This document shows positions 41,032 through 48,484 of a stretch of 64,000 nt of DNA, piece by piece. Within the stretch, counting starts at the first letter, position 1; the number at the start of each line of letters is the position of its first letter. Both the position numbers and the translations under genes were made by a program. This stretch comes from Christensenella minuta. GTDB lineage: Bacteria > Bacillota > Clostridia > Christensenellales > Christensenellaceae. The stretch spans positions 887,585 through 951,584 of the forward strand of contig NZ_CP029256.1 of assembly GCF_003628755.1 (NCBI RefSeq). Direction: 5' to 3'. The notes under the pieces were generated by a model. It was not told where the DNA came from and did not search any database. It saw only the letters and a list, made by a program, of their open reading frames with translations.

Positions 41032-42035
41032 CAGGACATCACGTTCTTGAGCGCGTTAATTTTATGCATCACCCCTTCAAACGCTTCGGGCGTGAGGGAT
41101 TGGGCGCCGTCGCACAGCGCATGCTTGGGGTCGTTATGCACTTCAATCAGCAAACCGTCCGCACCAGCGGCAACTGCGGCGAGCGCCAAGGATTCCACCA
41201 TATAGGAAAGCCCGGAAGCATGGCTCGGGTCAACTACAACGGGAAGATGAGATAATTTTTTGATTGCGGGGATCGCGCTGATATCAAGAGTATTGCGTGT
41301 ATAGGTCTCAAAGGTGCGAATACCGCGTTCACATAGGATGACGTTCTCGTTTCCGCCCGACATAATATACTCCGCGCTCATCAGAAGCTCTTCAATCGTG
41401 CTGGAAAGTCCGCGCTTTAAAAGAATCGGCTTTTTCGTTTGCCCTACTTCCTTAAGCAGATCGAAATTTTGCATATTCCGCGCGCCGATCTGGATAATGT
41501 CCGCTTTCTCAGAGAAAAGCTCTACATACCGCGGCGCCATAATTTCTGTTACGATCGGCATTCCCGTTTCTTTTTTCACGTCCATCAGGATATCAAGTCC
41601 TTCTTCCCCGAGTCCCTGGAATGCGTAAGGGGAAGTACGTGGCTTAAAAGCGCCGCCCCTGAGAATCTGCGCTCCAGACGATTTGCATTGCCGGGCAATC
41701 CCTTCCAGTTGGTCGAAGGATTCCACAGAGCAGGGCCCGGCCATAACGGTAAGCGTCCCGCCTCCGACGGAAACACCGTTTACATCCACTACGCTGTCTT
41801 CAGGATGGAATTTACGGTTCGCTTTCTTGTATGGCTCCTGAATGGATACCACCCTGTCTACACCGTTCATCATACCAACGCGTTCCTTATCCACCATATA
41901 AGTATCCCCCAGAACGCCCAACACGGTACAGTCAACGCCTTTATTTGTCTGTACCTGCATTCCTTTTTTGACAAGCGCATCGGTAACACGTAGGATTTCT
42001 TCGCTTGATGCACTGTTTTTCATAACTACGATCAT
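41031..42035 (-). CDS. aroF: DAHP synthase, ferredoxin-like-domain type (first copy)
   Basis: Condenses PEP and erythrose 4-phosphate, first step of the aromatic pathway (334 residues). It is the class I-beta, Thermotoga/Bacillus-like form: residues 1-70 make the ferredoxin-like regulatory domain (MIVVMKNSASSEEI ... PYKKANRKFHPED), followed by the barrel with MAGPCSVES, GGAFKPRTSPYAFQG, QIGARNMQNF, LKRGLSSTIEE and DPSHASG. Start at 42035 behind GAGGAAG. It opens the operon right behind the attenuator. Confidence 0.96.
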   Translation of the reverse strand: MIVVMKNSASSEEILRVTDALVKKGMQVQTNKGVDCTVLGVLGDTYMVDKERVGMMNGVDRVVSIQEPYKKANRKFHPEDSVVDVNGVSVGGGTLTVMAGPCSVESFDQLEGIARQCKSSGAQILRGGAFKPRTSPYAFQGLGEEGLDILMDVKKETGMPIVTEIMAPRYVELFSEKADIIQIGARNMQNFDLLKEVGQTKKPILLKRGLSSTIEELLMSAEYIMSGGNENVILCERGIRTFETYTRNTLDISAIPAIKKLSHLPVVVDPSHASGLSYMVESLALAAVAAGADGLLIEVHNDPKHALCDGAQSLTPEAFEGVMHKINALKNVMS

Positions 42036-42071
42036 GTTCTTCTTCCTCGCTTCTTCAAAGTTTATAAAATG

Positions 42072-42105
42072 AAAAAAGCTGCGAGCACCTGCCGGCACTC
42101 ACAGC
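42072..42105 (-). terminator. Attenuator terminator of the aroF operon
   Basis: Minus-strand stem of 12 pairs, GCTGTGAGTGCC with GGTGCTCGCAGC (three or four G-T pairs), loop GGCA, then six T. It lies between the leader peptide and aroF, 36 bases before the aroF start, so it must be read through for operon expression. Confidence 0.88.
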
Positions 42106-42153
42106 ATATCATCAATCTTATCTGCTCAAACGTGTGTGGTATACCGACAGAAA

Positions 42154-42231
42154 TTAACATGCAAACAAGCTCCAACGATAAAGACCGTTAAAGCTAAACA
42201 TGCTAAAAAATCGTGTCGATACTGCCAACAT
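42154..42231 (-). CDS. Phe-rich leader peptide of the aroF operon
   Basis: A 25-residue ORF too short for routine calling: ATG at 42231 with AAGGAG eight bases upstream, stop TAA at 42156-42154. It encodes five Phe, one Tyr and one Trp; segments are TRFFSMFSFNG and LYRWSLF. It starts about 20 bases after a consensus -10, and an intrinsic terminator follows about 50 bases after its stop. The composition fits ribosome-stalling control by charged tRNA-Phe, perhaps also Tyr and Trp, as in the E. coli pheA leader. Whether it is translated is untested. Confidence 0.75.
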   Translation of the reverse strand: MLAVSTRFFSMFSFNGLYRWSLFAC

Positions 42232-42251
42232 TGTTTTTACTCCTTGCGTCT

Positions 42252-42280
42252 ATTATATGCGATACATTTCCGCAATTCAA
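42252..42280 (-). promoter_or_regulatory. Promoter of the aroF operon
   Basis: Minus strand TTGAAT (42275-42280), 17 bases, perfect TATAAT (42252-42257). The transcript should begin just ahead of the leader peptide's ribosome site. Confidence 0.8.
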
Positions 42281-42424
42281 GTTTTTTTTCAAAATCAGGT
42301 GGTTTCAGACTCATTTTTCCAGTATTTGGGGGACAAAAAAGCAATTGTAAAATTTCCAATAAATTTATTACGATAATATTACAAAAAACTCTTTACAAGT
42401 GTTTTTCCTTGTGATAATCTATAA

Positions 42425-42511
42425 ATAGAGTTAATGATTTTTTTCAATATAATGTTCCTCCAGTACCATAATTTTCAAAAAGAACTGCGGCTTGAGCCGC
42501 AGTTCTTTTTT
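42425..42511 (+). ncRNA. Candidate short RNA with strong terminator
   Basis: A possible extended -10 promoter (TGTGATAAT, 42410-42418; TTTACA at 42392-42397, spacing only 15) points to a transcript of about 87 bases that ends in a perfect 14-bp stem (AAAAGAACTGCGGC, loop TTGA) with T tail at 42478-42511. No gene needs this terminator on either strand. A 48-codon ORF starting at 42452 lacks a ribosome site. It could also be a leader for the second DAHP synthase. Confidence 0.35.
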
Positions 42512-42550
42512 GTGTTAGATTTCCGTAAGATTTCATTCATAATATTCTTT

Positions 42551-42579
42551 TTGCATTCTCTCGGCCGCTCGTTTATAAT
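42551..42579 (+). promoter_or_regulatory. Promoter of the second DAHP synthase gene
   Basis: TTGCAT (42551-42556), 17 bases, TATAAT (42574-42579). Transcription would start after the 42478-42511 terminator, leaving a leader of about 20 bases. Confidence 0.7.
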
Positions 42580-42605
42580 ATGGATGAATGTGAGGTAACC
42601 ATACC

Positions 42606-43619
42606 ATGATTATTATCGTAAAGCAAAACACCCCCCGCGAGAAAGTCAGTGAACTGATTCATTCCCTTGAGGGTCAAAATTTCAAGACGCATTTAAGCGA
42701 AGGCGAAAACACCACAATTATCGGCCTTGTCGGTGATACTTCGGTAGTGGATATCGATAATCTGAAAGCACGCGACATTGTAGAAGATGTACGGCGCGTT
42801 TCGGAGCCGTATAAAAAAGCGAACCGTAAATTTCATACGGACGATACTATAATAGAGGTACGTGGGCAGAAGATCGGCGGCGGACATTTTGCGGTCATGG
42901 CGGGGCCCTGCTCCGTGGAAAGCGAGCCGCAGATTCTTGAGATCACAGGCAGCATTATGCAGAGCGGTGCGAACTTCCTGCGCGGCGGCGCTTTTAAGCC
43001 CCGTACTTCCCCTTACGCATTCCAGGGACTTGAAAGAAATGGGATCAAGTTTTTGCTCGAATGTAAAAGGGAGTACGGAATTCCCATTGTAACAGAGATT
43101 ATGGGAATTTCGGATATTCCCTTATTTGAAGATGTTGATATCATTCAAGTTGGTGCGCGTAATATGCAGAATTTCCGTCTCCTTAAGGAACTTGGGCACC
43201 TGAAGCAGCCTATTCTCTTAAAACGCGGACTCGCCAATACAATTGAAGAGCTTTTGATGAGCGCGGAGTATATTATGTCTGGCGGGAACGAAAATGTCAT
43301 CCTGTGCGAACGTGGTATTCGGACTTTTGAGACCTATACACGCAATACCTTTGATCTGAGCGCTATTCCTATGATTAAACGCATTTCCCATCTTCCGGTA
43401 ATCGCCGATCCAAGTCATGCGGCCGGGCTGGACTGGATGGTAGAACCCCTAGCCAAGGCTGCGGTCGCCGCAGGCGCCGATGGAATTATGATCGAAGTCC
43501 ATAACGATCCGCCCCATGCCCTGTCCGACGGAAAACAGTCCCTTACTCCGGCACGATTTGCAGAGATAATGGAGAAACTAAAAACATACATTAGCCTTGA
43601 AGGGAAAAAAATCGGCTGA
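42606..43619 (+). CDS. DAHP synthase, ferredoxin-like-domain type (second copy)
   Basis: 337-residue paralogue of the aroF product with the same domains: regulatory part MIIIVKQNTPREKVSELI ... PYKKANRKFHTDD, barrel with MAGPCSVES, GGAFKPRTSPYAFQG, QVGARNMQNF, LKRGLANTIEE, DPSHAAG. It is on the opposite strand, divergent from the aroF operon, with its own promoter and GAGGTAA site, and is monocistronic between two terminators. It lacks the Phe-rich leader, so the two isoenzymes are probably regulated differently. Confidence 0.95.
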   Translation: MIIIVKQNTPREKVSELIHSLEGQNFKTHLSEGENTTIIGLVGDTSVVDIDNLKARDIVEDVRRVSEPYKKANRKFHTDDTIIEVRGQKIGGGHFAVMAGPCSVESEPQILEITGSIMQSGANFLRGGAFKPRTSPYAFQGLERNGIKFLLECKREYGIPIVTEIMGISDIPLFEDVDIIQVGARNMQNFRLLKELGHLKQPILLKRGLANTIEELLMSAEYIMSGGNENVILCERGIRTFETYTRNTFDLSAIPMIKRISHLPVIADPSHAAGLDWMVEPLAKAAVAAGADGIMIEVHNDPPHALSDGKQSLTPARFAEIMEKLKTYISLEGKKIG

Positions 43620-43622
43620 TTG

Positions 43623-43651
43623 AAAAAACTCTGCTCACGCAGAGTTTTTTT
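43623..43651 (+). terminator. Terminator of the second DAHP synthase gene
   Basis: Stem AAAAAACTCTGC with its complement, loop TCAC, T7 tail, directly after the stop. Confidence 0.92.
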
Positions 43652-43798
43652 ACCGTCATCTTTGAGTTTGCAGTTTCCAAATATTACCGATATCCGGAGT
43701 ATTTGCCAGTATTCTTTAGCTATACTGTGCTTAATTACAATTTTAATGTTTTTCTTCCATTTTGACGGTTAATTAACGATTGTAAAAATATTAAGAAA

Positions 43799-43827
43799 TT
43801 GTTACAATTATTTCATATTGCTATAAT
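43799..43827 (+). promoter_or_regulatory. Promoter of the NlpC/P60 gene
   Basis: TTGTTA (43799-43804), 17 bases, TATAAT (43822-43827), about 20 bp before the start codon. The region from 43652 to 43798 is AT-rich and holds no gene. Confidence 0.65.
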
Positions 43828-43848
43828 ACGTTATAGGTAGGTCGATTT

Positions 43849-45105
43849 ATGTTTAAAAAAATGATTGCAAGTATTTCTGTATGCCTCGCTGTTGTGGCTT
43901 TTATGCCCTTTTCTGCGATGGCTGTTTCCAGGTATGAAGTGCTCCAGATTGGCGACAGGGATGAATGGGTCGAAGCGCTTCAGGAAAAATTACACGAAAC
44001 AGATTATTTAAAATGTAATCCGACGGGTTATTTTGGTACGGATACGCAAAATGCCGTCGTACAGTTCCAGGTAGATCACGGTGGGCTTGCCGTAGACGGG
44101 AAAGCCGGTCCAGAGACCAGAAAAGCGCTTCTTGGCGCCAATTATACGGAAATCGATTCCAGCCGTGAGGTAAATGGTTCGGGTCAGCAAACGGAATCGG
44201 CCTCCACTTCTCCCGCGTCGGGTGCCACCGCTCTGAATCCCGGGGACAAAGGCAGCGATGTCTCCGATCTCCAGCAACGTTTAAAAGACCGGGAATACTA
44301 TGAGTATCCCAGTATTACCGGTTATTATGGTCCCGTTACAACCGAGGCAGTAGAGAAATTCCAGCGTACGAATAATCTGGCTGTAACAGGCGTTATGGAT
44401 GCGGAAAGCCTTTCCCTGCTAAAATCTGACGGGGCCAAGTATTATACAATGTATCCCGGCGACAGCGGCGATGATATTAAAACAATGCAGGATCGACTCA
44501 GTGAGCTTGGATATTTCGATGCGGCCTCCACAGGATATTTCGGCAGTATCACGACGAGCGCGGTTAAAAGCTTTCAGGATGCAAACGGCCTTTCGGTAGA
44601 CGGTGTGGTAGGCAAGGATACGCGCCGGGTCCTGTATTCCAATGATGTAAAGAAAGGCAGCGGTTCCGGTTCTTCGGAATCCGCTTCTTCGGAAAGTTCT
44701 TCCTCCTCCGGCACCGGGAATTCGGATGTAGACCGTATGATCGAAATCGCGCACACGCAGATCGGCAAACCCTATTCGTATGGATCCAGCGGGCCGAATT
44801 CTTATGATTGCTCCGGTTTCGTCTATTACTGCCTGAAAAATTCCGGCGTAGCGGCGAGCCGTCTTAGCTCCGCAGGATATTCGGGTGTCTCCAGGTGGGA
44901 TACAATTACGAATGTAAATTCCCTTCAAGCTGGCGATCTCGTCTATTTTAAATCTGACAAAAGTTCTTCAGTAAGCCATATCGGGATTTATCTTGGCGGC
45001 GGAAGTATGATTCACTCCGCTCCCTCCTCGAACGGCGTAGCAGTCAGCAGCATGTCTTCCGGCTATTATGCGCGTAATTTCCTCGGTGCAAAGCGCGTCT
45101 TCTAA
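43849..45105 (+). CDS. Secreted NlpC/P60 peptidoglycan endopeptidase with three PG-binding domains
   Basis: 418 residues. Signal peptide residues 1-25 (KK, hydrophobic core, SAMA cleavage). Three peptidoglycan-binding type 1 repeats follow (about 30-98, 127-185, 202-260), each with a GYFG or GYYG turn and a V-x-x-FQ helix. A Ser-rich linker (about 265-290) leads to an NlpC/P60 domain with catalytic Cys in YDCSGFVYYC, His in VSHIGIYLGGG and polar third residue in MIHSAP. It likely cleaves stem-peptide bonds during wall growth or cell separation. It is monocistronic with its own promoter and terminator. Confidence 0.95.
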   Translation: MFKKMIASISVCLAVVAFMPFSAMAVSRYEVLQIGDRDEWVEALQEKLHETDYLKCNPTGYFGTDTQNAVVQFQVDHGGLAVDGKAGPETRKALLGANYTEIDSSREVNGSGQQTESASTSPASGATALNPGDKGSDVSDLQQRLKDREYYEYPSITGYYGPVTTEAVEKFQRTNNLAVTGVMDAESLSLLKSDGAKYYTMYPGDSGDDIKTMQDRLSELGYFDAASTGYFGSITTSAVKSFQDANGLSVDGVVGKDTRRVLYSNDVKKGSGSGSSESASSESSSSSGTGNSDVDRMIEIAHTQIGKPYSYGSSGPNSYDCSGFVYYCLKNSGVAASRLSSAGYSGVSRWDTITNVNSLQAGDLVYFKSDKSSSVSHIGIYLGGGSMIHSAPSSNGVAVSSMSSGYYARNFLGAKRVF

Positions 45106-45119
45106 ATAGAATGTGCATC

Positions 45120-45150
45120 AAACCGCCGCAATATTTTGTGGCGGTTTTTT
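45120..45150 (+). terminator. Terminator of the NlpC/P60 gene
   Basis: Stem AAACCGCC/GGCGGTTT around a 12-base AT-rich loop, with six T. Confidence 0.88.
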
Positions 45151-45160
45151 AATTTTATGC

Positions 45161-45189
45161 TTGTAATTTCTTTAAAACTTTGATAGAAT
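45161..45189 (+). promoter_or_regulatory. tRNA-Ala promoter
   Basis: TTGTAA (45161-45166), 17 bases, TAGAAT (45184-45189), 25 bp before the tRNA. Confidence 0.6.
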
Positions 45190-45214
45190 ATAACTCGCAT
45201 GGTAAACCGTATAT

Positions 45215-45290
45215 GGGGGTATAGCTCAGCTGGTAGAGCGCTTGCTTCGCATGTAAGAGGCCAGCGGTTCGAATCCGCTTATCTCCACCA
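45215..45290 (+). tRNA. tRNA-Ala (anticodon CGC)
   Basis: 76-nt cloverleaf: acceptor GGGGGTA/TATCTCC with the G3-U70 alanine identity pair, D arm GCTC-GAGC, anticodon stem CTTGC/GTAAG with loop TTCGCAT (anticodon CGC), TTCGAAT in the T loop and an encoded CCA end. Confidence 0.97.
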
Positions 45291-45295
45291 AATGG

Positions 45296-45327
45296 AAAAG
45301 TAAGACCGCTGTAGGTCTTACTTTTTT
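45296..45327 (+). terminator. tRNA-Ala terminator
   Basis: Stem AAAAGTAAGACC with its complement, six-base loop, T6 tail, beginning 6 bp after the tRNA. Confidence 0.92.
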
Positions 45328-45414
45328 CATACCCTGCCGTCCTTAAATATTCAGTTCGCATGCTTTTCTCCTCATGCCGTTTTCTTCTCTTCCCTGCGTC
45401 CTGAATGAACTATG

Positions 45415-45423
45415 TGCTATAAT
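45415..45423 (+). promoter_or_regulatory. Extended -10 promoter of the membrane protein gene
   Basis: TGCTATAAT is a perfect extended -10 (t15 reading TG-C-TATAAT, 45415-45423). It ends six bases before the ATG at 45430, which would put the transcription start at the start codon. Confidence 0.5.
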
Positions 45424-45429
45424 AAAAAC

Positions 45430-46650
45430 ATGAGCCTATATTCGTCCTTAAAGAAACCAAAAACTGATTGGCTCCTGATCGGCACGCTTATTATACTGTT
45501 TTGCGGATATCTGTTTTTCCATGACCTTTTTGGCGGCAGCCTTTTTGCGTACAACGATTGGGACGGCTACACCCTTCAGGCCCTTGCTTGGCGTAACGGC
45601 AGTGCTTCCCTGCCTCAAAATTACTCTTGGCTTGAGCTCGCCGAATATGGAGGAAATTACTATATATCCTTTCCTCCCGTTCCTTCCCTTGTTATGCTTC
45701 CGCTCACTTTCTTCTTCGGAGGCGGGGTCCCAAGCAATTTTGTAGTCATGGTCTATGCTCTTTTGAGTATCGTCTTTGCGTACGAATGCTTTCGCAAGAC
45801 AGGACTTCGAGATGTTTTTTCCATGTTCTGGGCAATTTTCTTTGTCCTTGGCAGCAACATGCTCTGGATGTCGACTTCCGGCGGTTCATGGTTCCTTGCC
45901 CAGGGATTAAACCTCACTTTGTGTTTCGGCGCTGTTTTAAGCCTCTTCTACCAAAAGAAAGTCCTGTGCATGATTTTACTTGCACTTGCGATTGGCTGCC
46001 GTCCTTTTTCCTTTTGCCTTTTTCTTGTGGTATTTATCTATTTTTGCGTACAAGAATGGCGAATATCCCACCAACGGCCGATAATTGTCGTATTTCGGCA
46101 AATGAAATTTCTGATCGTTCCCGCTGTCATTGCCCTTGGGTATTGCCTCTATAATTATGTCCGATTCGATCATCCGTTTGAATTCGGCCACAATTATCTG
46201 CCGGAATTTTCCGGCGTCGGCAATGAACAGTTCGGCCTGCAATACATCGCAGCAAATGCCTACAATATCTTTCTTCGGCCTGCAGCACTGCTTGAAGACG
46301 CTTCCCTCAATCTCCCTCAATTCGACGGCTTTATGTTCTATGTCGCCAATCCCATTTTTATCGTCTGGTTTGCGTTGATAATCCGCGATATCATCTTAAA
46401 AAAAATCACACTGGAAAAAATCATGCTGATTCTTGGCTGTGCGGCTAATCTCTTGTTCCTTCTCAGCCATAAAACCTTCGGCGGCTGGCAATTCGGTGCA
46501 AGATATACGGTTGATTTGCTTCCGTTTCTCCTTTTGTATTTTTTGGCCTCCTATAGAGGCAAGCCACAAAAATGGGAATTCTTTATCGGTGCATTCGCCG
46601 TTTTATTTAATTTGTATGGTGCATTTTTTATGCATATGCAGATTCCGTAA
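45430..46650 (+). CDS. Polytopic membrane protein, glycosyltransferase-like
   Basis: 406 residues with about ten hydrophobic segments, beginning DWLLIGTLIILFCGYLFF. An extracytoplasmic loop after the first segment carries FAYNDWDGYTLQALAWR, an acidic motif placed as in GT-C (dolichol-phosphate-mannose or ArnT-like) glycosyltransferases; WLELAEYGGNYYISFPP follows. It may transfer sugars from a lipid carrier, but the substrate cannot be named. No ribosome site precedes the ATG; the closely spaced -10 suggests a leaderless message. No cell-wall or glycan genes adjoin it. Confidence 0.7.
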   Translation: MSLYSSLKKPKTDWLLIGTLIILFCGYLFFHDLFGGSLFAYNDWDGYTLQALAWRNGSASLPQNYSWLELAEYGGNYYISFPPVPSLVMLPLTFFFGGGVPSNFVVMVYALLSIVFAYECFRKTGLRDVFSMFWAIFFVLGSNMLWMSTSGGSWFLAQGLNLTLCFGAVLSLFYQKKVLCMILLALAIGCRPFSFCLFLVVFIYFCVQEWRISHQRPIIVVFRQMKFLIVPAVIALGYCLYNYVRFDHPFEFGHNYLPEFSGVGNEQFGLQYIAANAYNIFLRPAALLEDASLNLPQFDGFMFYVANPIFIVWFALIIRDIILKKITLEKIMLILGCAANLLFLLSHKTFGGWQFGARYTVDLLPFLLLYFLASYRGKPQKWEFFIGAFAVLFNLYGAFFMHMQIP

Positions 46651-46676
46651 GCCCACTTTTCATCAGGGCCTATTGT

Positions 46677-47051
46677 TTACCGTTCATAAACTTCATAGCC
46701 ATGCTCACGCAGCGCCTGTATGCTTTGTACGATATCCTTTTTGCGAATGAGGAGACAATCCGTATCATACGTAGAAACGCAAAAAATACTTATTTTTTCC
46801 TTGGCGAGCACACTGCTGATCCCGGCCAGTATTCCAATAAGTGAAAAATCCAGCGGCCCCTCCACTTTAAGCAACGCGAAATCGCGCTGCACTTCTTTCA
46901 CATTTTCCGGGATACTCTCCTGCTCGCAAACAAGTGACACCTCTCCCTCCGTTACCGTAAGACTCAAAAACGCTTTTGCATTTGTCCTGGGGAAGCGGAC
47001 TTCGTCCAGTTTACATACCGCATATGTTTCGTTACCCATCGAAATTTTCAA
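46677..47051 (-). CDS. ACT domain protein (CASTOR/COG3603-like)
   Basis: 124 residues, two ACT-like halves: an N-terminal strand set (AFLSLTVTEGEVSLVCEQESIP) and a C-terminal half with ALLKVEGPLDFSLIGILAGI and ISIFCVSTYDTDCLLIRKKD. The family binds amino acids in its eukaryotic CASTOR relatives; the bacterial ligand is unknown. The start is TTG at 47051, nine bases after GGAGAG and overlapping the stop of the activator gene (TTGA), so it is coupled. This links amino-acid sensing to the corrinoid operon. Confidence 0.8.
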   Translation of the reverse strand: MKISMGNETYAVCKLDEVRFPRTNAKAFLSLTVTEGEVSLVCEQESIPENVKEVQRDFALLKVEGPLDFSLIGILAGISSVLAKEKISIFCVSTYDTDCLLIRKKDIVQSIQALREHGYEVYER

Positions 47052-48418
47052 AAGTACATACTCTCCACATATTTTTCCATAAAATAAGGATTATTTCCCA
47101 ATTCTACATGTTTCCCAATACTGCAAATGTGATCCATATTCGCTATACAGGCTTGATCGAGCAGCGCCATGCAAGCACCTATGCCAGCCGCATTTCCTAC
47201 GCCAATGATTTCCCTGAAGCCGCGGGACAACAAACCTATCTCCATAGCGCTGCGCTGGTCCATATAGTTGCCGAATCCTCCTGCCAGGTAGACGCGCTTT
47301 ATCTCTTTTCCCTGTATGCCGGCCTCATTGAGGAGGGAAAGCACCCCGGCCGCCATAGCCGCCTTTGCTGTCTGCAATTCCCGAATATCCCTTTGCGTAA
47401 TTACGATATCATCTGTAATCAAAATTACAGGCTCCCCATCCCTTTTCCCAATAAAGCGGCTGCCTGTTTCCTCCGCAATTCGCCCAGTTTCATCAATTGC
47501 GCCAATTTTGCACATCAGCGCAATCGCGTCAAGCAGACCCGAACCGCATAATCCCCGTGCAGCTCCGCCGCCAATGACAGTCGTTTTCAATTTTCCCTGC
47601 AGTACATCCACTCTATTAATTGCACCTGTCACGCCAGCCATTCCGCAGCTGATATGCGCGCCTTCAAACGCCGGGCCCGCTGCGGTGGAAGTGCTGAAGA
47701 GAAACTCCCGGTTCCCTACCGCTATTTCACCATTTGTCCCGATATCCATCAGCAAACAGATCTCGTCAGATTGTGCAAATCCGGTCGCCAAAAGCGCGGA
47801 AGTAACATCTCCTCCTACAAAAGCAGACATACATGGCGTTAAATAGCATTGAGAAGCCGGCAGATCAATCCCAAGCTCCTGTGCGGGTTTGTAATCCCCA
47901 AACTTTGAGATCGGCCGAAAGGGCAAAGTGCCCATTGACACAGGCGATAGCCCGGCAAACAGGTGAAGCATTGTCGTATTCCCTGTAAAAACGCATGACT
48001 TCAACTGTTTCCGGTCAATCCCGCTCTCAGCCAGCGCTTCGTTTATAAGTGAATTCAATTCACTTATGATGACGCCATTCATTTTTTCGAGGCCGTCGGC
48101 ATGATCGGTACAGAACTTAATCCTCGAGATAACATCGAGCCCCATAGAAGCCTGTGCGTTAATCCTGCTTTTAACACAGATACATTTCGCTTGATCTAAG
48201 TGGTACAGGTATATGACAACAGTCGTGGTCCCAATATCGGCGGCAAGACCATATCCGGTCTTTTCCGCCGCAAGCTCGGGCATAAGTCCGTTTGTCCATA
48301 TGTCCATCTCCGTATACAGCCGATTAGTTTCCGCTTTTTTGCGTGTAAACTTAATGCACTGCTTATGCGGGCATTTACCAAACAGGCATTCTCCCCCGCA
48401 TACTGGTTCTTTTTCCAT
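47048..48418 (-). CDS. Corrinoid protein reductive activator (DUF4445/RACE type), lacking the plant-type ferredoxin domain
   Basis: 456 residues. An N-terminal Cys-rich stretch (CGGECLFGKCPHKQC, about residues 6-20) replaces the usual 2Fe-2S domain. An ASKHA-type ATPase follows: GYGLAADIGTTTVVIYLYHL, FTGNTTMLHLFAGL, LMDIGTNGEIAVG, AGGFGNYMDQRSAMEIG. Such proteins reduce inactive cob(II)alamin to cob(I)alamin with ATP and low-potential electrons in methyltransfer systems. Start at 48418 behind GGGAGGAAG. It follows the corrinoid protein gene after a possible intraoperon terminator. The Cys cluster may hold a 4Fe-4S centre (inference). Confidence 0.85.
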   Translation of the reverse strand: MEKEPVCGGECLFGKCPHKQCIKFTRKKAETNRLYTEMDIWTNGLMPELAAEKTGYGLAADIGTTTVVIYLYHLDQAKCICVKSRINAQASMGLDVISRIKFCTDHADGLEKMNGVIISELNSLINEALAESGIDRKQLKSCVFTGNTTMLHLFAGLSPVSMGTLPFRPISKFGDYKPAQELGIDLPASQCYLTPCMSAFVGGDVTSALLATGFAQSDEICLLMDIGTNGEIAVGNREFLFSTSTAAGPAFEGAHISCGMAGVTGAINRVDVLQGKLKTTVIGGGAARGLCGSGLLDAIALMCKIGAIDETGRIAEETGSRFIGKRDGEPVILITDDIVITQRDIRELQTAKAAMAAGVLSLLNEAGIQGKEIKRVYLAGGFGNYMDQRSAMEIGLLSRGFREIIGVGNAAGIGACMALLDQACIANMDHICSIGKHVELGNNPYFMEKYVESMYF

Positions 48419-48439
48419 TCTTCCTCCCTGTGCCGTTAT

Positions 48440-48475
48440 AAAAAAGAGCTGCCAACAAGCCTGACAGCCCATCTC
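48440..48475 (-). terminator. Intraoperon hairpin between corrinoid protein and activator genes
   Basis: Minus-strand stem GCTGTCA/TGGCAGC with flanking AGA/TCT pairs, loop GGCTTGT and six T. It lies between two genes of one apparent operon, so it may lower the level of the activator relative to the corrinoid protein. Confidence 0.6.
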
Positions 48476-48484
48476 TTCCTGCGC

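Noticed and set aside
42061..42300. T-box riboswitch ahead of aroF
   Set aside because: No AGGGTGGNACCGCG T-box sequence or specifier loop seen; a translated leader peptide explains the region better.
42452..42598. 48-codon ORF with several Phe codons upstream of the second DAHP synthase
   Set aside because: No ribosome site, and much of its Phe content comes from the terminator's T run and AT-rich promoter DNA; not called as a leader peptide.
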